A DNA stretch of 64,000 nt from DATJFQ01 sp035492775 (lineage in GTDB: Bacteria > Acidobacteriota > Vicinamibacteria > Vicinamibacterales > 2-12-FULL-66-21). This document shows positions 32,950 through 41,221 of this stretch, one piece after another. The number at the start of each line of letters is the position of its first letter. Within the stretch, counting starts at the first letter, position 1. The stretch covers positions 1-64,000 of the forward strand of contig DATJIW010000074.1 in the NCBI GenBank assembly GCA_035492775.1, given 5' to 3'. A model generated the notes under the pieces. That model saw only the letters and a program-made list of their open reading frames with translations, was not told where the DNA came from and searched no databases. Position numbers and translations under genes: made by a program.

Positions 32950-34298
32950 CGGCGCACCTCCGGCAGGATGCCGATCATGAAATCGCTCTTGTGCTGCTTC
33001 GACGGATCGTTGCGATCGTACAGCAGCGCGCCGTCGACGAAGACCTGTTCCGCGCGCGTGTAGACGCTGAACGGGTTTCCCGACCAGATCACCACATCGG
33101 CGTTCTTTCCAGGTTCGAGCGAACCTGTCTGCTTGTCGATCCCGACCGCCTTCGCCGGATTGATGGTCAACCAGGTGATTGCGTCGGCTGGCGTGAGTGT
33201 GATGCCGGCCTCGGCGCCGGCGCGCATCGCCTTGGCTGCTTCCTGGTTGAGACGCTGGATGCCATCCGCGCTGTCGGAGTGGACGATCGCGCATCCGCCC
33301 GCTTCGTGCACGAGCGCGATGTTCTGCCGGATGCCGTCGTACGCTTCGAGCTTGAACCCCCACCAGTCGGCCCACATGCTCGCGCAGATGTTGTTTGCGA
33401 CGAGGAGGTCGCGGATTTTGTACGCCTCCACCGCATGGTGGAAGGACGCGATCTTGAATCCGAACTCCTTCGAGATGTCGATCATGGTCGCCATCTCGTC
33501 GGCGCGGTAGCAGTGATTCTGGATGCGAATCTCGCCGTCGAGCACGCCGGCGAGCGTCTCGAGCTGCAGATTCCGCGATGGCTTCTTCGCCGGATCCGAT
33601 CCCTGGTCGCGCCAGCGCTTCAACTGGTCGCGGTATTCAACGGCCGATTGCCACGCCTTCCGATAACCGGCCACGTTGCCCATGCGCGTCGCCGGCGCCT
33701 GCCCCTTGCTGCCGTACACACGCATCGGGTTTTCGCCGCACGCAATCTTCAGCGCGTACGGCGCGCCCGGGAACTTCATCCCGTCGGCCGTTCGGGATGG
33801 AACGTTCTTCAGTGTCACCCCGCGGCCGCCGAACAGGTTGCCGGAACCCGGGAGAATCTCCATGGCCGTCACACCGCCGGCGCGAGCGAGATCGAACTGA
33901 GGATCCTGGGGCCAGATGGCGTGCTCGGCGGACACCTCGGCGGTGTTCGGACTCGTCAGTTCGTTGCCGTCCGCGAGCGATTCGATGCCGGGCGCGGCGT
34001 AAACGCCCAGATGCGAGTGGTCGTCGATGATGCCTGGAGTGACCCATTTGCCGCTGCCGTCGATGATGACGGCGTCGGCCGGTGCGTTCACGGTCTGACC
34101 GACCGCGGCAACCTTGCCGTTTTGCAACAGCACGGCGCCGCGTTCGATGACGGGGCCAGCCGCAGTCAGGATCGTCGCGTTGCGAATGACTGTCGGCCGC
34201 GACGGCAGTGGCTGGTACGTGGAGGCGTACGGGTTGGTCTGTTGATCGGCCGCGATGGCCGTTGCGGCCATCAGCAGCGATAAAACGAATGCGCGCAT
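32946..34298 (-). CDS. Secreted amidohydrolase family protein
   Basis: 450 aa with a signal peptide (MRAFVLSLLMAATAIAA). Strand VIRNATILTAAGPVIERGAVLLQNGKVAAVG and C-terminal TGSLEPGKNADVVIWSGNPFSVYTRA frame the TIM barrel. The metal site HxH is present (VTPGIIDDHSHLGVYAAPG). Later ligands are plausible at FHHAVEAYKIRD and AIVHSDSADG. Family members hydrolyse amides, imides or peptides such as N-acyl amino acids, dipeptides or imidazolonepropionate-like rings; the substrate is unknown. A TACAAT box 8 nt before the ATG suggests a leaderless transcript. The downstream paralogue overlaps it by four bases. Confidence 0.9.
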   Translation of the reverse strand: MRAFVLSLLMAATAIAADQQTNPYASTYQPLPSRPTVIRNATILTAAGPVIERGAVLLQNGKVAAVGQTVNAPADAVIIDGSGKWVTPGIIDDHSHLGVYAAPGIESLADGNELTSPNTAEVSAEHAIWPQDPQFDLARAGGVTAMEILPGSGNLFGGRGVTLKNVPSRTADGMKFPGAPYALKIACGENPMRVYGSKGQAPATRMGNVAGYRKAWQSAVEYRDQLKRWRDQGSDPAKKPSRNLQLETLAGVLDGEIRIQNHCYRADEMATMIDISKEFGFKIASFHHAVEAYKIRDLLVANNICASMWADWWGFKLEAYDGIRQNIALVHEAGGCAIVHSDSADGIQRLNQEAAKAMRAGAEAGITLTPADAITWLTINPAKAVGIDKQTGSLEPGKNADVVIWSGNPFSVYTRAEQVFVDGALLYDRNDPSKQHKSDFMIGILPEVRR

Positions 34299-34306
34299 GG
34301 GGCCGG

Positions 34307-34312
34307 ATTGTA
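34307..34312 (-). promoter_or_regulatory. TACAAT -10 box, 8 nt before the amidohydrolase ATG
   Basis: On the minus strand TACAAT is followed by eight bases and the ATG at 34298. No ribosome-binding site fits between them. Candidate leaderless promoter for the amidohydrolase pair. Confidence 0.5.
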
Positions 34313-34374
34313 ACGCGGGACTGAATCCCGCGTAGGGCGTTCAACCCTGCTTTGGTCCCGAGCGCGCCGGGTGC

Positions 34375-34536
34375 CTACGCGCGCGCCGCGCTCGCCTTCT
34401 TGTCCATCTCCTGCTGTGTCCGGTAAATGCTGCACCAATCCTTGTGTTCGGCCACGGGCATACCGCACTCGACGCAAACGCGCACGCGCTTCACAGGCTC
34501 AGATTTCTTGGAGAACAGCTTCTGGAAAATGGTCAC
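34375..34536 (-). CDS. 53-aa small protein with a Cys/His zinc-site pattern
   Basis: GTG start at 34536 with a strong GGAAGGGAG ribosome-binding site nine to ten bases upstream, and a TAG stop at 34375. It encodes a basic amphipathic N-terminus (VTIFQKLFSKKSEPVKRVRV), then CVECGMPVAEHKDWC. The spacing C-x2-C-x6-H-x3-C could hold a zinc ion. The tail is charged. I do not recognise a family. A small transcription or RNA-binding factor, or a zinc-dependent partner, is possible. It is too short for standard ORF cut-offs and would normally be missed. Confidence 0.55.
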   Translation of the reverse strand: MTIFQKLFSKKSEPVKRVRVCVECGMPVAEHKDWCSIYRTQQEMDKKASAARA

Positions 34537-34646
34537 GACGGGCTCCCTTCCGTAACTGAGACGGAAAAAGGGGCCGGGAGGTTTGCCCGGGGGTCGAAAA
34601 ACACACCTTCCACCGTCGGAGGCGTTCGATTGGCGGATCTTTAAGG

Positions 34647-34670
34647 TCTTTATCTTCTATTCTTTATCTT
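34647..34670 (+). repeat. Two direct repeats of TCTTTATCTT before the TPR-protein gene
   Basis: A ten-base direct repeat (34647-34656 and 34661-34670), start-to-start 14 bp. It lies 17 bp before the ATG at 34687, inside a pyrimidine-rich leader. It could bind a regulator on two faces of the helix or be a chance repeat. Confidence 0.35.
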
Positions 34671-34686
34671 TGCCTGACTGCTTCTC

Positions 34687-35748
34687 ATGACGTCTCGCGC
34701 ACCTGAACTCGAACAACAGGCGGTTGAGTATGCGCGCCGCGGCGATTTCGGCCCGTCGGCTCGCGATCTCAACGAAGAATTGACCCGGCTCTCGCCGGCC
34801 AACGCCGGCGCATGGACGCGGCTGGCCCGCTGCTGTCTTGAACTTGGACAGCTCGAGCAGGCAACCGCCGCACTGGATGCCGCGCTCCAGCTCAATCCGC
34901 AGAACACGATCGCTCGCAACCTGCAGGCTGAGGTGACGCGGCGCCGGACGCCTCCCCCAGCCCCCGCCTCCCCGCGTGCGCGGAGAGCGGCCTCACAGGA
35001 TCCGGCGCCCAGGCCCGCTCGATCGCGCTCCTCGGCAACCGCGCCGATCGCGCTCGACCGCAGCATTTTCACGACGCTCGGCCACCTGTCGTCCACGGCT
35101 GCTCTCGAAGCGCTGGGACCGCGGATCGAACCGCTGCTCATGGCGCTCAACGATCGACCGTTCGCCGGCAAGGTCGTCGAGGCGCGGAACCGCGCCGCGC
35201 AGGCAGGCTACGTGCTCTTTCGCCGCAACAGCATCGAGACCGGCGGCGAAGGCCACGTCCATGCCTTCCATTACGGCGGCCGATGGGAACCGCAACTCAA
35301 CATCGGCATCTTTGCCGCACCGCAGTGGGGACAGGACTGCGTGCGCGCCGGGATCGGGTTCAATCTCACGCCCGCGGGACGCGACGCCGATCCGGAAGCC
35401 GGTCAGCTGCGTGCGCTCGCGTACTTCGAACGGATGCAGCAGCTGGTGGGAAGCTCGTGGCGGCAGCTCCTGGCTACGTGGATGAGCGCCAACGGCGGGT
35501 TCATCCAGTACGGCGGCAACCGCCCGGCGATCGATATGCTGCCGACCGATGCGATCGAGTGGCTGACGAAGCTGCAGAATCCCATCGAGACAGGCTGGGT
35601 GTTCTGCGGACGTTGGCTGTTCGCGAATCGTGCGGATCACGCGTCGACGCTGACCGACGGCCGCCAACTCCTCGCATGGTTCGAACAGACCTTCAACGAT
35701 CTGCTGCCGCTCTGGATGACCGTCTATCGGAAGGATCAGGGCCTCTAG
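34687..35748 (+). CDS. TPR-containing protein with C-terminal domain of unknown function
   Basis: 353 aa, no signal peptide. Residues ~5-75 form two TPR helix pairs (DFGPSARDLNEELTRLSPANAGAWTRLARCCLELGQLEQATAALDAALQLNP). A low-complexity Pro/Ala/Arg linker (~residues 80-125) follows. A ~225-residue C-terminal domain is rich in aromatics: HVHAFHYGGRWEPQLNIGIF, GIGFNLTPAG, FIQYGGNRPAIDMLP, WVFCGRWLF. I do not recognise that domain. Its conserved-looking GGRWEPQLNIG segment suggests an enzyme or a ligand-binding fold. The stop codon overlaps the convergent LysR gene's stop by four bases. Confidence 0.75.
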   Translation: MTSRAPELEQQAVEYARRGDFGPSARDLNEELTRLSPANAGAWTRLARCCLELGQLEQATAALDAALQLNPQNTIARNLQAEVTRRRTPPPAPASPRARRAASQDPAPRPARSRSSATAPIALDRSIFTTLGHLSSTAALEALGPRIEPLLMALNDRPFAGKVVEARNRAAQAGYVLFRRNSIETGGEGHVHAFHYGGRWEPQLNIGIFAAPQWGQDCVRAGIGFNLTPAGRDADPEAGQLRALAYFERMQQLVGSSWRQLLATWMSANGGFIQYGGNRPAIDMLPTDAIEWLTKLQNPIETGWVFCGRWLFANRADHASTLTDGRQLLAWFEQTFNDLLPLWMTVYRKDQGL

Positions 35749-36653
35749 TCAGGCGTGAGCTGCAGCCGCGGCGCGACGGTCTTCAGCATCTCCATCATCG
35801 CGTGCACCATCCGGGGCACCCGGCCGCTGTCCAGGTACACCCAACCGGTCGTCCGCACGAGCGGCGGCCCTGCGACGCGCGCGTAGCGAAGCGTGCCCGC
35901 CGCCGCTTCGCGCGCGATCGACTGATACGGCACGATACTCACGCCAAGTCCCGCGGCCACCATCGCTTTCGTGATCTCGACGTTGCCGGTTTCCGTGACC
36001 ACGGGCGGCTGCAGCCGTTCGCGGGCAAAGAATTCATCGATCGCGCGGCGCGTATTCGAGCCGCTCTCGAACGTAATGAACGGCTCCTGCGCGAGTTCGG
36101 CCGGGTCGATCGGATGCGGCTCCCGCGCGAGGCGGTGCGCGGGCGGCAGCACGAGCAGCATCTCCTCGCGCCAGACCGGATCGACCCGCAGCGCCCGATC
36201 GGCGATGGGAAGCGTCAGGAGCGCGAGGTCGATCGACGCCGCCCGGACCTTCCGCAGAAGCCGCGGCGTGCCGCCGGTAACGACTTTGATCTCGACACCA
36301 GGATGGGCGCAGCGATACTCGCTCACGAGCGCCGGGAAGACGTACATGCAGACGGTCATCCCGCCGCCTAGCGTCAGCTGACCCGCAAGCGCGTCCTGAC
36401 GCTGGACGATGGCAGACGAGGTTTCGCGGATGTCGGCGAAAACGCGATGACTGAGCTGCAGGAGTGATTCGCCCGTCGGCGTGATCTGGATCCTCCGACC
36501 GGAGCGGACGAAGAGCGGCTCCCCGAACTCTTCCTCGAGGAGCTGAATCTGACGGCTGATCGCCGATTGCGATACACGAAGCCGCCGGCCCGCGCCCGTG
36601 AACGAGCCGGACTCGGCAATCGCCCGCAGGACTTCCAGCTGCCGCAGGTCCAT
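35745..36653 (-). CDS. LysR-family transcriptional regulator
   Basis: 302 aa. The N-terminal wHTH is classic: DLRQLEVLRAIAESGSFTGAGRRLRVSQSAISRQIQLLEEEFGEPLFVRSGRRIQITPTGE. Residues ~90-300 form the periplasmic-binding-protein-like effector domain (LTLGGGMTVCMYVFPALVSEY, GVEIKVVTGG). The protein should bind DNA as a tetramer and change activity with a small ligand. LysR regulators usually control a divergent gene. Here the gene behind its start is the 56-aa protein and mprF-operon end, on the same strand, so the target is unclear. Confidence 0.92.
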   Translation of the reverse strand: MDLRQLEVLRAIAESGSFTGAGRRLRVSQSAISRQIQLLEEEFGEPLFVRSGRRIQITPTGESLLQLSHRVFADIRETSSAIVQRQDALAGQLTLGGGMTVCMYVFPALVSEYRCAHPGVEIKVVTGGTPRLLRKVRAASIDLALLTLPIADRALRVDPVWREEMLLVLPPAHRLAREPHPIDPAELAQEPFITFESGSNTRRAIDEFFARERLQPPVVTETGNVEITKAMVAAGLGVSIVPYQSIAREAAAGTLRYARVAGPPLVRTTGWVYLDSGRVPRMVHAMMEMLKTVAPRLQLTPD

Positions 36654-36702
36654 GCAGGCGTATCGTAGCGGATCCGCCGGAGGGGACTTCGCGTCCCGGG
36701 CT

Positions 36703-36873
36703 CTAGTTCGCGATGTCGGCGCGCTCTGGCGCCGCGGGAACGGTCGACGCCTGGGCGAGGGCGAGCTTCACCTGCTCACGCAGCCAGCGCGCGGGATCGG
36801 GCTGAACGATCTTCAGCGCCTTCCACTCCGCTTCGGTCAACGTGGTCGAGATGAATCGGGTTGCAACCTCCAT
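36703..36873 (-). CDS. 56-aa hypothetical protein at the end of the mprF operon
   Basis: ATG start at 36873 with an AGGAGG ribosome-binding site upstream, stop at 36703. The sequence starts MEVATRFISTTLTEAEW and contains an amphipathic helix with WKALKIVQPDPARWLREQVKL and an Ala/Gln-rich tail. It begins 24 bp after the stop codon of the VirJ-like gene, so it is probably in the same operon. No membrane span is seen. The helical character and small size would fit a regulator or adaptor. I do not recognise a family. Confidence 0.5.
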   Translation of the reverse strand: MEVATRFISTTLTEAEWKALKIVQPDPARWLREQVKLALAQASTVPAAPERADIAN

Positions 36874-36897
36874 GCTTCGGCCTCCTGACCTGCTACG

Positions 36898-37791
36898 CTA
36901 CCGCGACAGCGCGGCGGCCGACCATACAATCGACGCATCGGAACCATCTCCCGCGCGCATGGCTGATATCAGCCGCTCCAGCGCGCCGTGCATCGCCGCG
37001 TACAGCTCCTCCCTTGCTCCGGCGAAACTGTGATTGTGCGCATCGATGGACACGAAGTGGCGGACCACCGTGTCGGGACCGAACAGGACTCTCGCCTCCG
37101 CTGCCGGAAGGTAGTTGTCGCGCGTCGACTGAATCACGGTGATCGGCACGTCATGGAGCCGCGGCAGATATTCGTACAGCTGCACGATATCGGGCGCCGA
37201 CACGACGGAATCCCCTGACGGCGCGGCAGCGGCGCGCTTCGACGCGTGCAGATGCCGCCGGAACCACTTCACGTACTCCTCTTCGCGGGTCAGCGCGACC
37301 GCGACCACTCCGCTCAAGTGGTCGCGCACGTGCGGCTGTCCCGCCGCGACAACGGAGAGGTCGGCGCCCCGCGAGACGCCGACCAGCACGACCGGAACCG
37401 CGTCCTGCAGGTCGAGTGCCGTGCGCGCGGCAGCGATGATCGCGCCGTAGTCGCTGGCCACGCGATCGGGGGTGGTCGTTCCGGACGGACCCAGGTGTTT
37501 GACGTAGTCGTGCGCGTCGAAGCCAGCGACAGGGTAACCCCACGCGACGAGATGGCGGTAGACGTCGAGGTCCTTTCCCGCCCATCCGCGATCGCCAGTC
37601 GCGTACACGATGAGCGGCCGTGCGCCGCTGTCCGCGACGCGCGTATCGGCCGCGTGCACGCGCAGCGGATGGCCGTTGAGCACGACCGAGCGAACGGCCT
37701 GAACGCCCGGCGGCTGCACGACGGGTTCGCGGTGCATGCCGCAACCCCATGAAGACAACGCGGCGAGCGCGATCGCGCTACCCGTGCGCAC
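36898..37791 (-). CDS. VirJ/AcvB-domain alpha/beta hydrolase (copy 1)
   Basis: About 297 aa from the GTG at 37791, chosen because it gives a lipoprotein-like export signal (VRTGSAIALAALSSWGCG). The start overlaps the end of mprF by 14 bases. The VirJ core has LIVYATGDRGWAGKDLDVYRHLVAWGYPVAGFD, the nucleophile elbow GVSRGADLSVV (GxSxG), a later ITVIQSTRDNYLPAAEA acid region and the catalytic His region DAHNHSF. In rhizobia AcvB/AtvA of this family hydrolyses lysyl-phosphatidylglycerol made by the adjacent MprF/LpiA. Its place right after mprF makes the same role likely here. Confidence 0.85.
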   Translation of the reverse strand: MRTGSAIALAALSSWGCGMHREPVVQPPGVQAVRSVVLNGHPLRVHAADTRVADSGARPLIVYATGDRGWAGKDLDVYRHLVAWGYPVAGFDAHDYVKHLGPSGTTTPDRVASDYGAIIAAARTALDLQDAVPVVLVGVSRGADLSVVAAGQPHVRDHLSGVVAVALTREEEYVKWFRRHLHASKRAAAAPSGDSVVSAPDIVQLYEYLPRLHDVPITVIQSTRDNYLPAAEARVLFGPDTVVRHFVSIDAHNHSFAGAREELYAAMHGALERLISAMRAGDGSDASIVWSAAALSR

Positions 37792-40330
37792 GGACAGCCT
37801 CCGGTGTCGGATCCTCCCGCCGATCGCGCGCGGGCCGTAGTGCACTTCCCCAGCCGCCGGCAATGAGCGCGCTCACCGACGCGGCCGCGACGGGCCATTC
37901 GAGCGTGGACTGATACGCCATGTAGCGCGGCACCCAGTCGGGATTGAACTTCTGTTTGTAGAAGCGCACGCCCTGGAAGTTGTACCAGTGCTCGCCGCGC
38001 TGGAAAATCAGCCGTCCGAGCTGCTCGCGCACGTGCGCGCCCTGCTGCTCGCCGACGGAGGCGAGCGGCGCCATCCCGAGATTGAAGCGCTGGTAGCCGA
38101 CGCGCCGCGCCTCGAGCAGCAGCGACGTGATGAGAAAGTCCATCACGCGCGGGCCGTCGCTGCGGGATCGCATCAGGTCGACGGACAGCTCCTCGCGACG
38201 CGGGCCTTCGAGCAGGTTCGCGAACGCCAGGATCCGCGGCGGTGTCCGCTGCTCCACGATCGCACACCGGCACGACGCGATGTAGTCATCCGAAAACGCG
38301 CCGATCGAAAACTGCCGCTCGGTCACGCCTTTCGTCCGGAGCCAGTCGTCGGAGATGGCGCGGAGCTGAGGAAGGACTGCTTCGACCTCGAAGGGAGCGA
38401 GGATGCGGAACGCGACGCCATCGCGCTCGGCGCGGCGCAGCGTCTGCCGCGTCTCCTTGCCGGCGTGGCCCTGATCGGTCACACGGTCCATCGGCACGAC
38501 CGCCTCTTCCCCGAGTTTGAAGAAGTGATAGCCGCGATCGTGCAGCAGCGGAATCCAGTCGAGCGAGACCTGGTAGAAGAGCGGACGGCGATCGATGTCG
38601 CCCGCGAACTCGAAGAGCGCCTCCAGGAAGGCGGGGCGATCGGCGGCGCACGTGACCACGGGGTCCGCGAAGACCGCAAGGTAGGGCCCGATCGTGCGAT
38701 AGAGACACAGGCCATGATCGTTCGCGAAGATCGACTTGTCGCGGTTCGCCACCATCAACGGCGTCGTCGACGAGCCGTACCGGCCGATGAAGTCCAGCGC
38801 GGCCTGGATTTCGCGTTCCGTGGGCGGCTCGAACTCGACGCGCGGGCGCAGGAAGAGGTACAGCCCCGCCGCGGAAACCGCCAGGACGAGCGAGGCGCCC
38901 GTCCTCAGGAAGCGTGCTGACTGCAGGTGATACCCGAAGCGTGCGACGCGCGACAGCGTGGCCGGCTGCAGGTTGTGCGCGACGAAGCCGAACGTGAAAA
39001 ACAGCGCGAGCGCGCCGCACGCCACGGCCAGGTCGCTGCCCTCGAGCCAGTCGCCGCGCGATGGACGGTCGAAGATCGCGCTCTGTGACGAGGCCGCAAT
39101 CGCGACGAACACGAGGACGAGCGACTCCTCCCAGTCGAGCCCTTTCAGAATGGATGCACCGGCGGCGATGACGAGCAGCAGGCGCGTCGCCCTAAACGCG
39201 GCGCGATAGCCGCGGCCGAGCCCGCGTGCGAGCACGAGCAGCAGCAGGCCGGCCAGCGCGGCGGCGAGCTGCCCGGCTTCGACGAGTGGAAGCGGCATGA
39301 TCTTCTCGAGCAGCAGCAGCCGCGCGTGGAGCGCAGGGGACGCCGCGCTCAACATGATCAGCACGCCGGCTCCGCCGACCAGTCCCGCGATGCTGCGGCG
39401 GCCAACGTCGCGCCGTTCGGTCGACCGCCGCGTCGCCCATCTGAGCAGCAGCAGCGACGCAATCGCCCACGGCCCGATGTAGTACACGAAGCGGTACGCC
39501 ATCAGGGCGGCAGCCGTCGTGCTTTCCGCCAGCGGCACGTGCGTGAGCCAATACGCGTCGGCCGTACCGAATCCGCCGGGAATCAGGCTCGCGAGCCCGA
39601 GCACCTGTCCGAAGAAAAACGGTCCGAGCGCGTCGATGGCGCGTCCGGTGAAGCCGCCCGCGTGCAGACACGCCACGAACACCGTTCCCGCGAGCAGCCA
39701 ATCGAGCCAGCCGACGAGCGCAAAGGCGAGCGCCCGGGCCGGTGTCGAGGCGACCGCCGCAAAGCGCTCGAAGCGCGCGCCAGCGGCTCGCCCCGTCCAC
39801 GCGATCACTGCCGCGCAGGCGAGCGCCGCAGCCGCAATGACCGCGAGCGGCGCGGATCGCAGCACGCCGATCGCGATCGCCCATCCGGCGAGTCCCGACG
39901 CGAACGCGACGGTGATCGACACGATGCCGGCGCTCAGATCCGAAACGCCGTCGACCGACGGCCGGTAGAGCCAGAAGCGAATCGCCGGACCGGCCAGCGG
40001 GCCGAGCGTCAGGAAATTGCTCCATGCGAACGCCACGGCACCATAGCGCCACCGTTCGCGCGCCCGCGCCCGCGTATGGCGAAACGCGACGACGTCGTAC
40101 CACCCCATGACCGCGACGTTGAGAATCGTCAGCAGCCCGGCGATCGCGATCCACTGCGGGTGCAGCGCCCGAAGCGCCACGCGGAAATCGCGGGTGTGGA
40201 TCTGACGCAGCGTGTGCCACGAGAGCCAGACGACGACTGCGAAGAGGACGAACGGCCACAGCCGTACGGCGTGGCCGAGGGCCCAGACCGCCAGATCGTC
40301 GAGACGCGCCGGCAGCCGGCGACGCTTCAT
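37778..40330 (-). CDS. mprF: Phosphatidylglycerol aminoacyltransferase MprF (flippase + synthase)
   Basis: 850 aa from the ATG at 40330, where the start overlaps the preceding stop (ATGA). The N-terminal half (~residues 1-520) is polytopic, the LPG-flippase domain, with LTLGPLAGPAIRFWLY and SLIPGGFGTADAYW in conserved loops. The C-terminal ~300 residues are the cytosolic DUF2156 synthase domain: MVANRDKSIFANDHGLCLYRTIGPYLAVFADPV, GYHFFKLGEEAVV, GKETRQTLRRAERDG, and the RFNLGMAPLASVGEQQGAHVREQLGRLIFQRGEHWYNFQGVRFYKQKF core. It moves an aminoacyl group from a tRNA to phosphatidylglycerol and flips the product. The effect is resistance to cationic peptides and acid. Confidence 0.93.
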   Translation of the reverse strand: MKRRRLPARLDDLAVWALGHAVRLWPFVLFAVVVWLSWHTLRQIHTRDFRVALRALHPQWIAIAGLLTILNVAVMGWYDVVAFRHTRARARERWRYGAVAFAWSNFLTLGPLAGPAIRFWLYRPSVDGVSDLSAGIVSITVAFASGLAGWAIAIGVLRSAPLAVIAAAALACAAVIAWTGRAAGARFERFAAVASTPARALAFALVGWLDWLLAGTVFVACLHAGGFTGRAIDALGPFFFGQVLGLASLIPGGFGTADAYWLTHVPLAESTTAAALMAYRFVYYIGPWAIASLLLLRWATRRSTERRDVGRRSIAGLVGGAGVLIMLSAASPALHARLLLLEKIMPLPLVEAGQLAAALAGLLLLVLARGLGRGYRAAFRATRLLLVIAAGASILKGLDWEESLVLVFVAIAASSQSAIFDRPSRGDWLEGSDLAVACGALALFFTFGFVAHNLQPATLSRVARFGYHLQSARFLRTGASLVLAVSAAGLYLFLRPRVEFEPPTEREIQAALDFIGRYGSSTTPLMVANRDKSIFANDHGLCLYRTIGPYLAVFADPVVTCAADRPAFLEALFEFAGDIDRRPLFYQVSLDWIPLLHDRGYHFFKLGEEAVVPMDRVTDQGHAGKETRQTLRRAERDGVAFRILAPFEVEAVLPQLRAISDDWLRTKGVTERQFSIGAFSDDYIASCRCAIVEQRTPPRILAFANLLEGPRREELSVDLMRSRSDGPRVMDFLITSLLLEARRVGYQRFNLGMAPLASVGEQQGAHVREQLGRLIFQRGEHWYNFQGVRFYKQKFNPDWVPRYMAYQSTLEWPVAAASVSALIAGGWGSALRPARDRREDPTPEAVRAHG

Positions 40331-41121
40331 TTCGCGTTTCCTGAAGAGCCGTGCGCAGCCTTCACCCAGTCGAGCGCCGACGCATACGCGGCGCGGAGCT
40401 CGCCGGGCTTGTCCGTGAACCGGTGGTTGCTGGCCTCGATGAGAATCAGCCGTTTCGGTTCGCGGGCGGTCGCGAACAGGCGTTGATAGTCCGCTTCGGG
40501 GACGTACTCGTCTTTCGTGGACTGAATGAGAACGAGAGGCACTGGCGAGACCGACGGAATGATGTCGTGGGCGTGGAACGAGGGCTCGCTCGCGTCGCGT
40601 TTCAGGATCCACGCCGGTACGTCCGACCACCGCCACGCCAGCTCGGCCACCTCGGGCAGTCCCATGGCGATCACCCCATCTATCCAGACGTGATTGGATG
40701 GATCGGACGCCGCAAGCGCCGCGAGGGCCGCCCCTTCGGAGACACCGGACACGATCACCGGCGCGGCCACGAGCTTCTGCTGCCTGAGCTGATTGGCGAT
40801 CGCGTTGTAATCGCGCGGTACGTCGGCCGCGGTCAGGTGAGACTTTCCGTCGGTGAACGCCGAAAGATACTGGCGCACGTTCAGACCCACGACCAGGTAG
40901 CCCTGCGCATTCAGGTCCTGCGCCATCGACACCGCGAGCCCCACCCAGCCGACGTCCCCACTCCCCATGATGATGGTCCCTCTGGCTGTGGCGGAGGGCC
41001 GATAGATCGCGAGCGACAGCGTCCTGCCCCGGACCTGAACGTCGAGCGTCTCCGTGCTGCCGGCGAGCGCCGGGGCCGCGGCCGAGAGAAATGCCAGCAA
41101 CAGGCCAAGGGGCCTGAACAT
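40327..41121 (-). CDS. VirJ/AcvB-domain alpha/beta hydrolase (copy 2)
   Basis: 264 aa with a clear signal peptide (MFRPLGLLLAFLSAAAPALA). Core elements are GTIIMGSGDVGWVGLAVSMAQDLNAQGYLVVGLNVRQYL, nucleophile elbow VSGVSEGAALAAL (GxSxG), LVLIQSTKDEYVPEADYQ and the His region IEASNHRF. It is the first gene of the operon and runs directly into mprF with a four-base overlap. It is a diverged copy of the VirJ-like protein downstream. Together they suggest two aminoacyl-lipid hydrolases, or a hydrolase and a partner, acting on the outer face of the inner membrane. Confidence 0.85.
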   Translation of the reverse strand: MFRPLGLLLAFLSAAAPALAGSTETLDVQVRGRTLSLAIYRPSATARGTIIMGSGDVGWVGLAVSMAQDLNAQGYLVVGLNVRQYLSAFTDGKSHLTAADVPRDYNAIANQLRQQKLVAAPVIVSGVSEGAALAALAASDPSNHVWIDGVIAMGLPEVAELAWRWSDVPAWILKRDASEPSFHAHDIIPSVSPVPLVLIQSTKDEYVPEADYQRLFATAREPKRLILIEASNHRFTDKPGELRAAYASALDWVKAAHGSSGNAK

Positions 41122-41209
41122 GAACGTCCTTTTTCTAACTGGGGGGTATAGCCAGTGTAACCGGGATTGACCGCGCTTCCGAAGCGGAAGCTCAGCGATA
41201 CCGGCGAGT

Positions 41210-41215
41210 TACAAT
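41210..41215 (+). promoter_or_regulatory. TACAAT -10 box, 6 nt before the kinase start codon
   Basis: TACAAT is followed by six bases and the TTG at 41222. No ribosome-binding site is present. Candidate leaderless promoter. Confidence 0.5.
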
Positions 41216-41221
41216 CCTCGC

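Noticed and set aside
36898..41121. Virulence (type IV secretion) locus suggested by VirJ similarity
   Set aside because: No vir or T4SS genes are present. Linkage to mprF indicates lipid metabolism instead.
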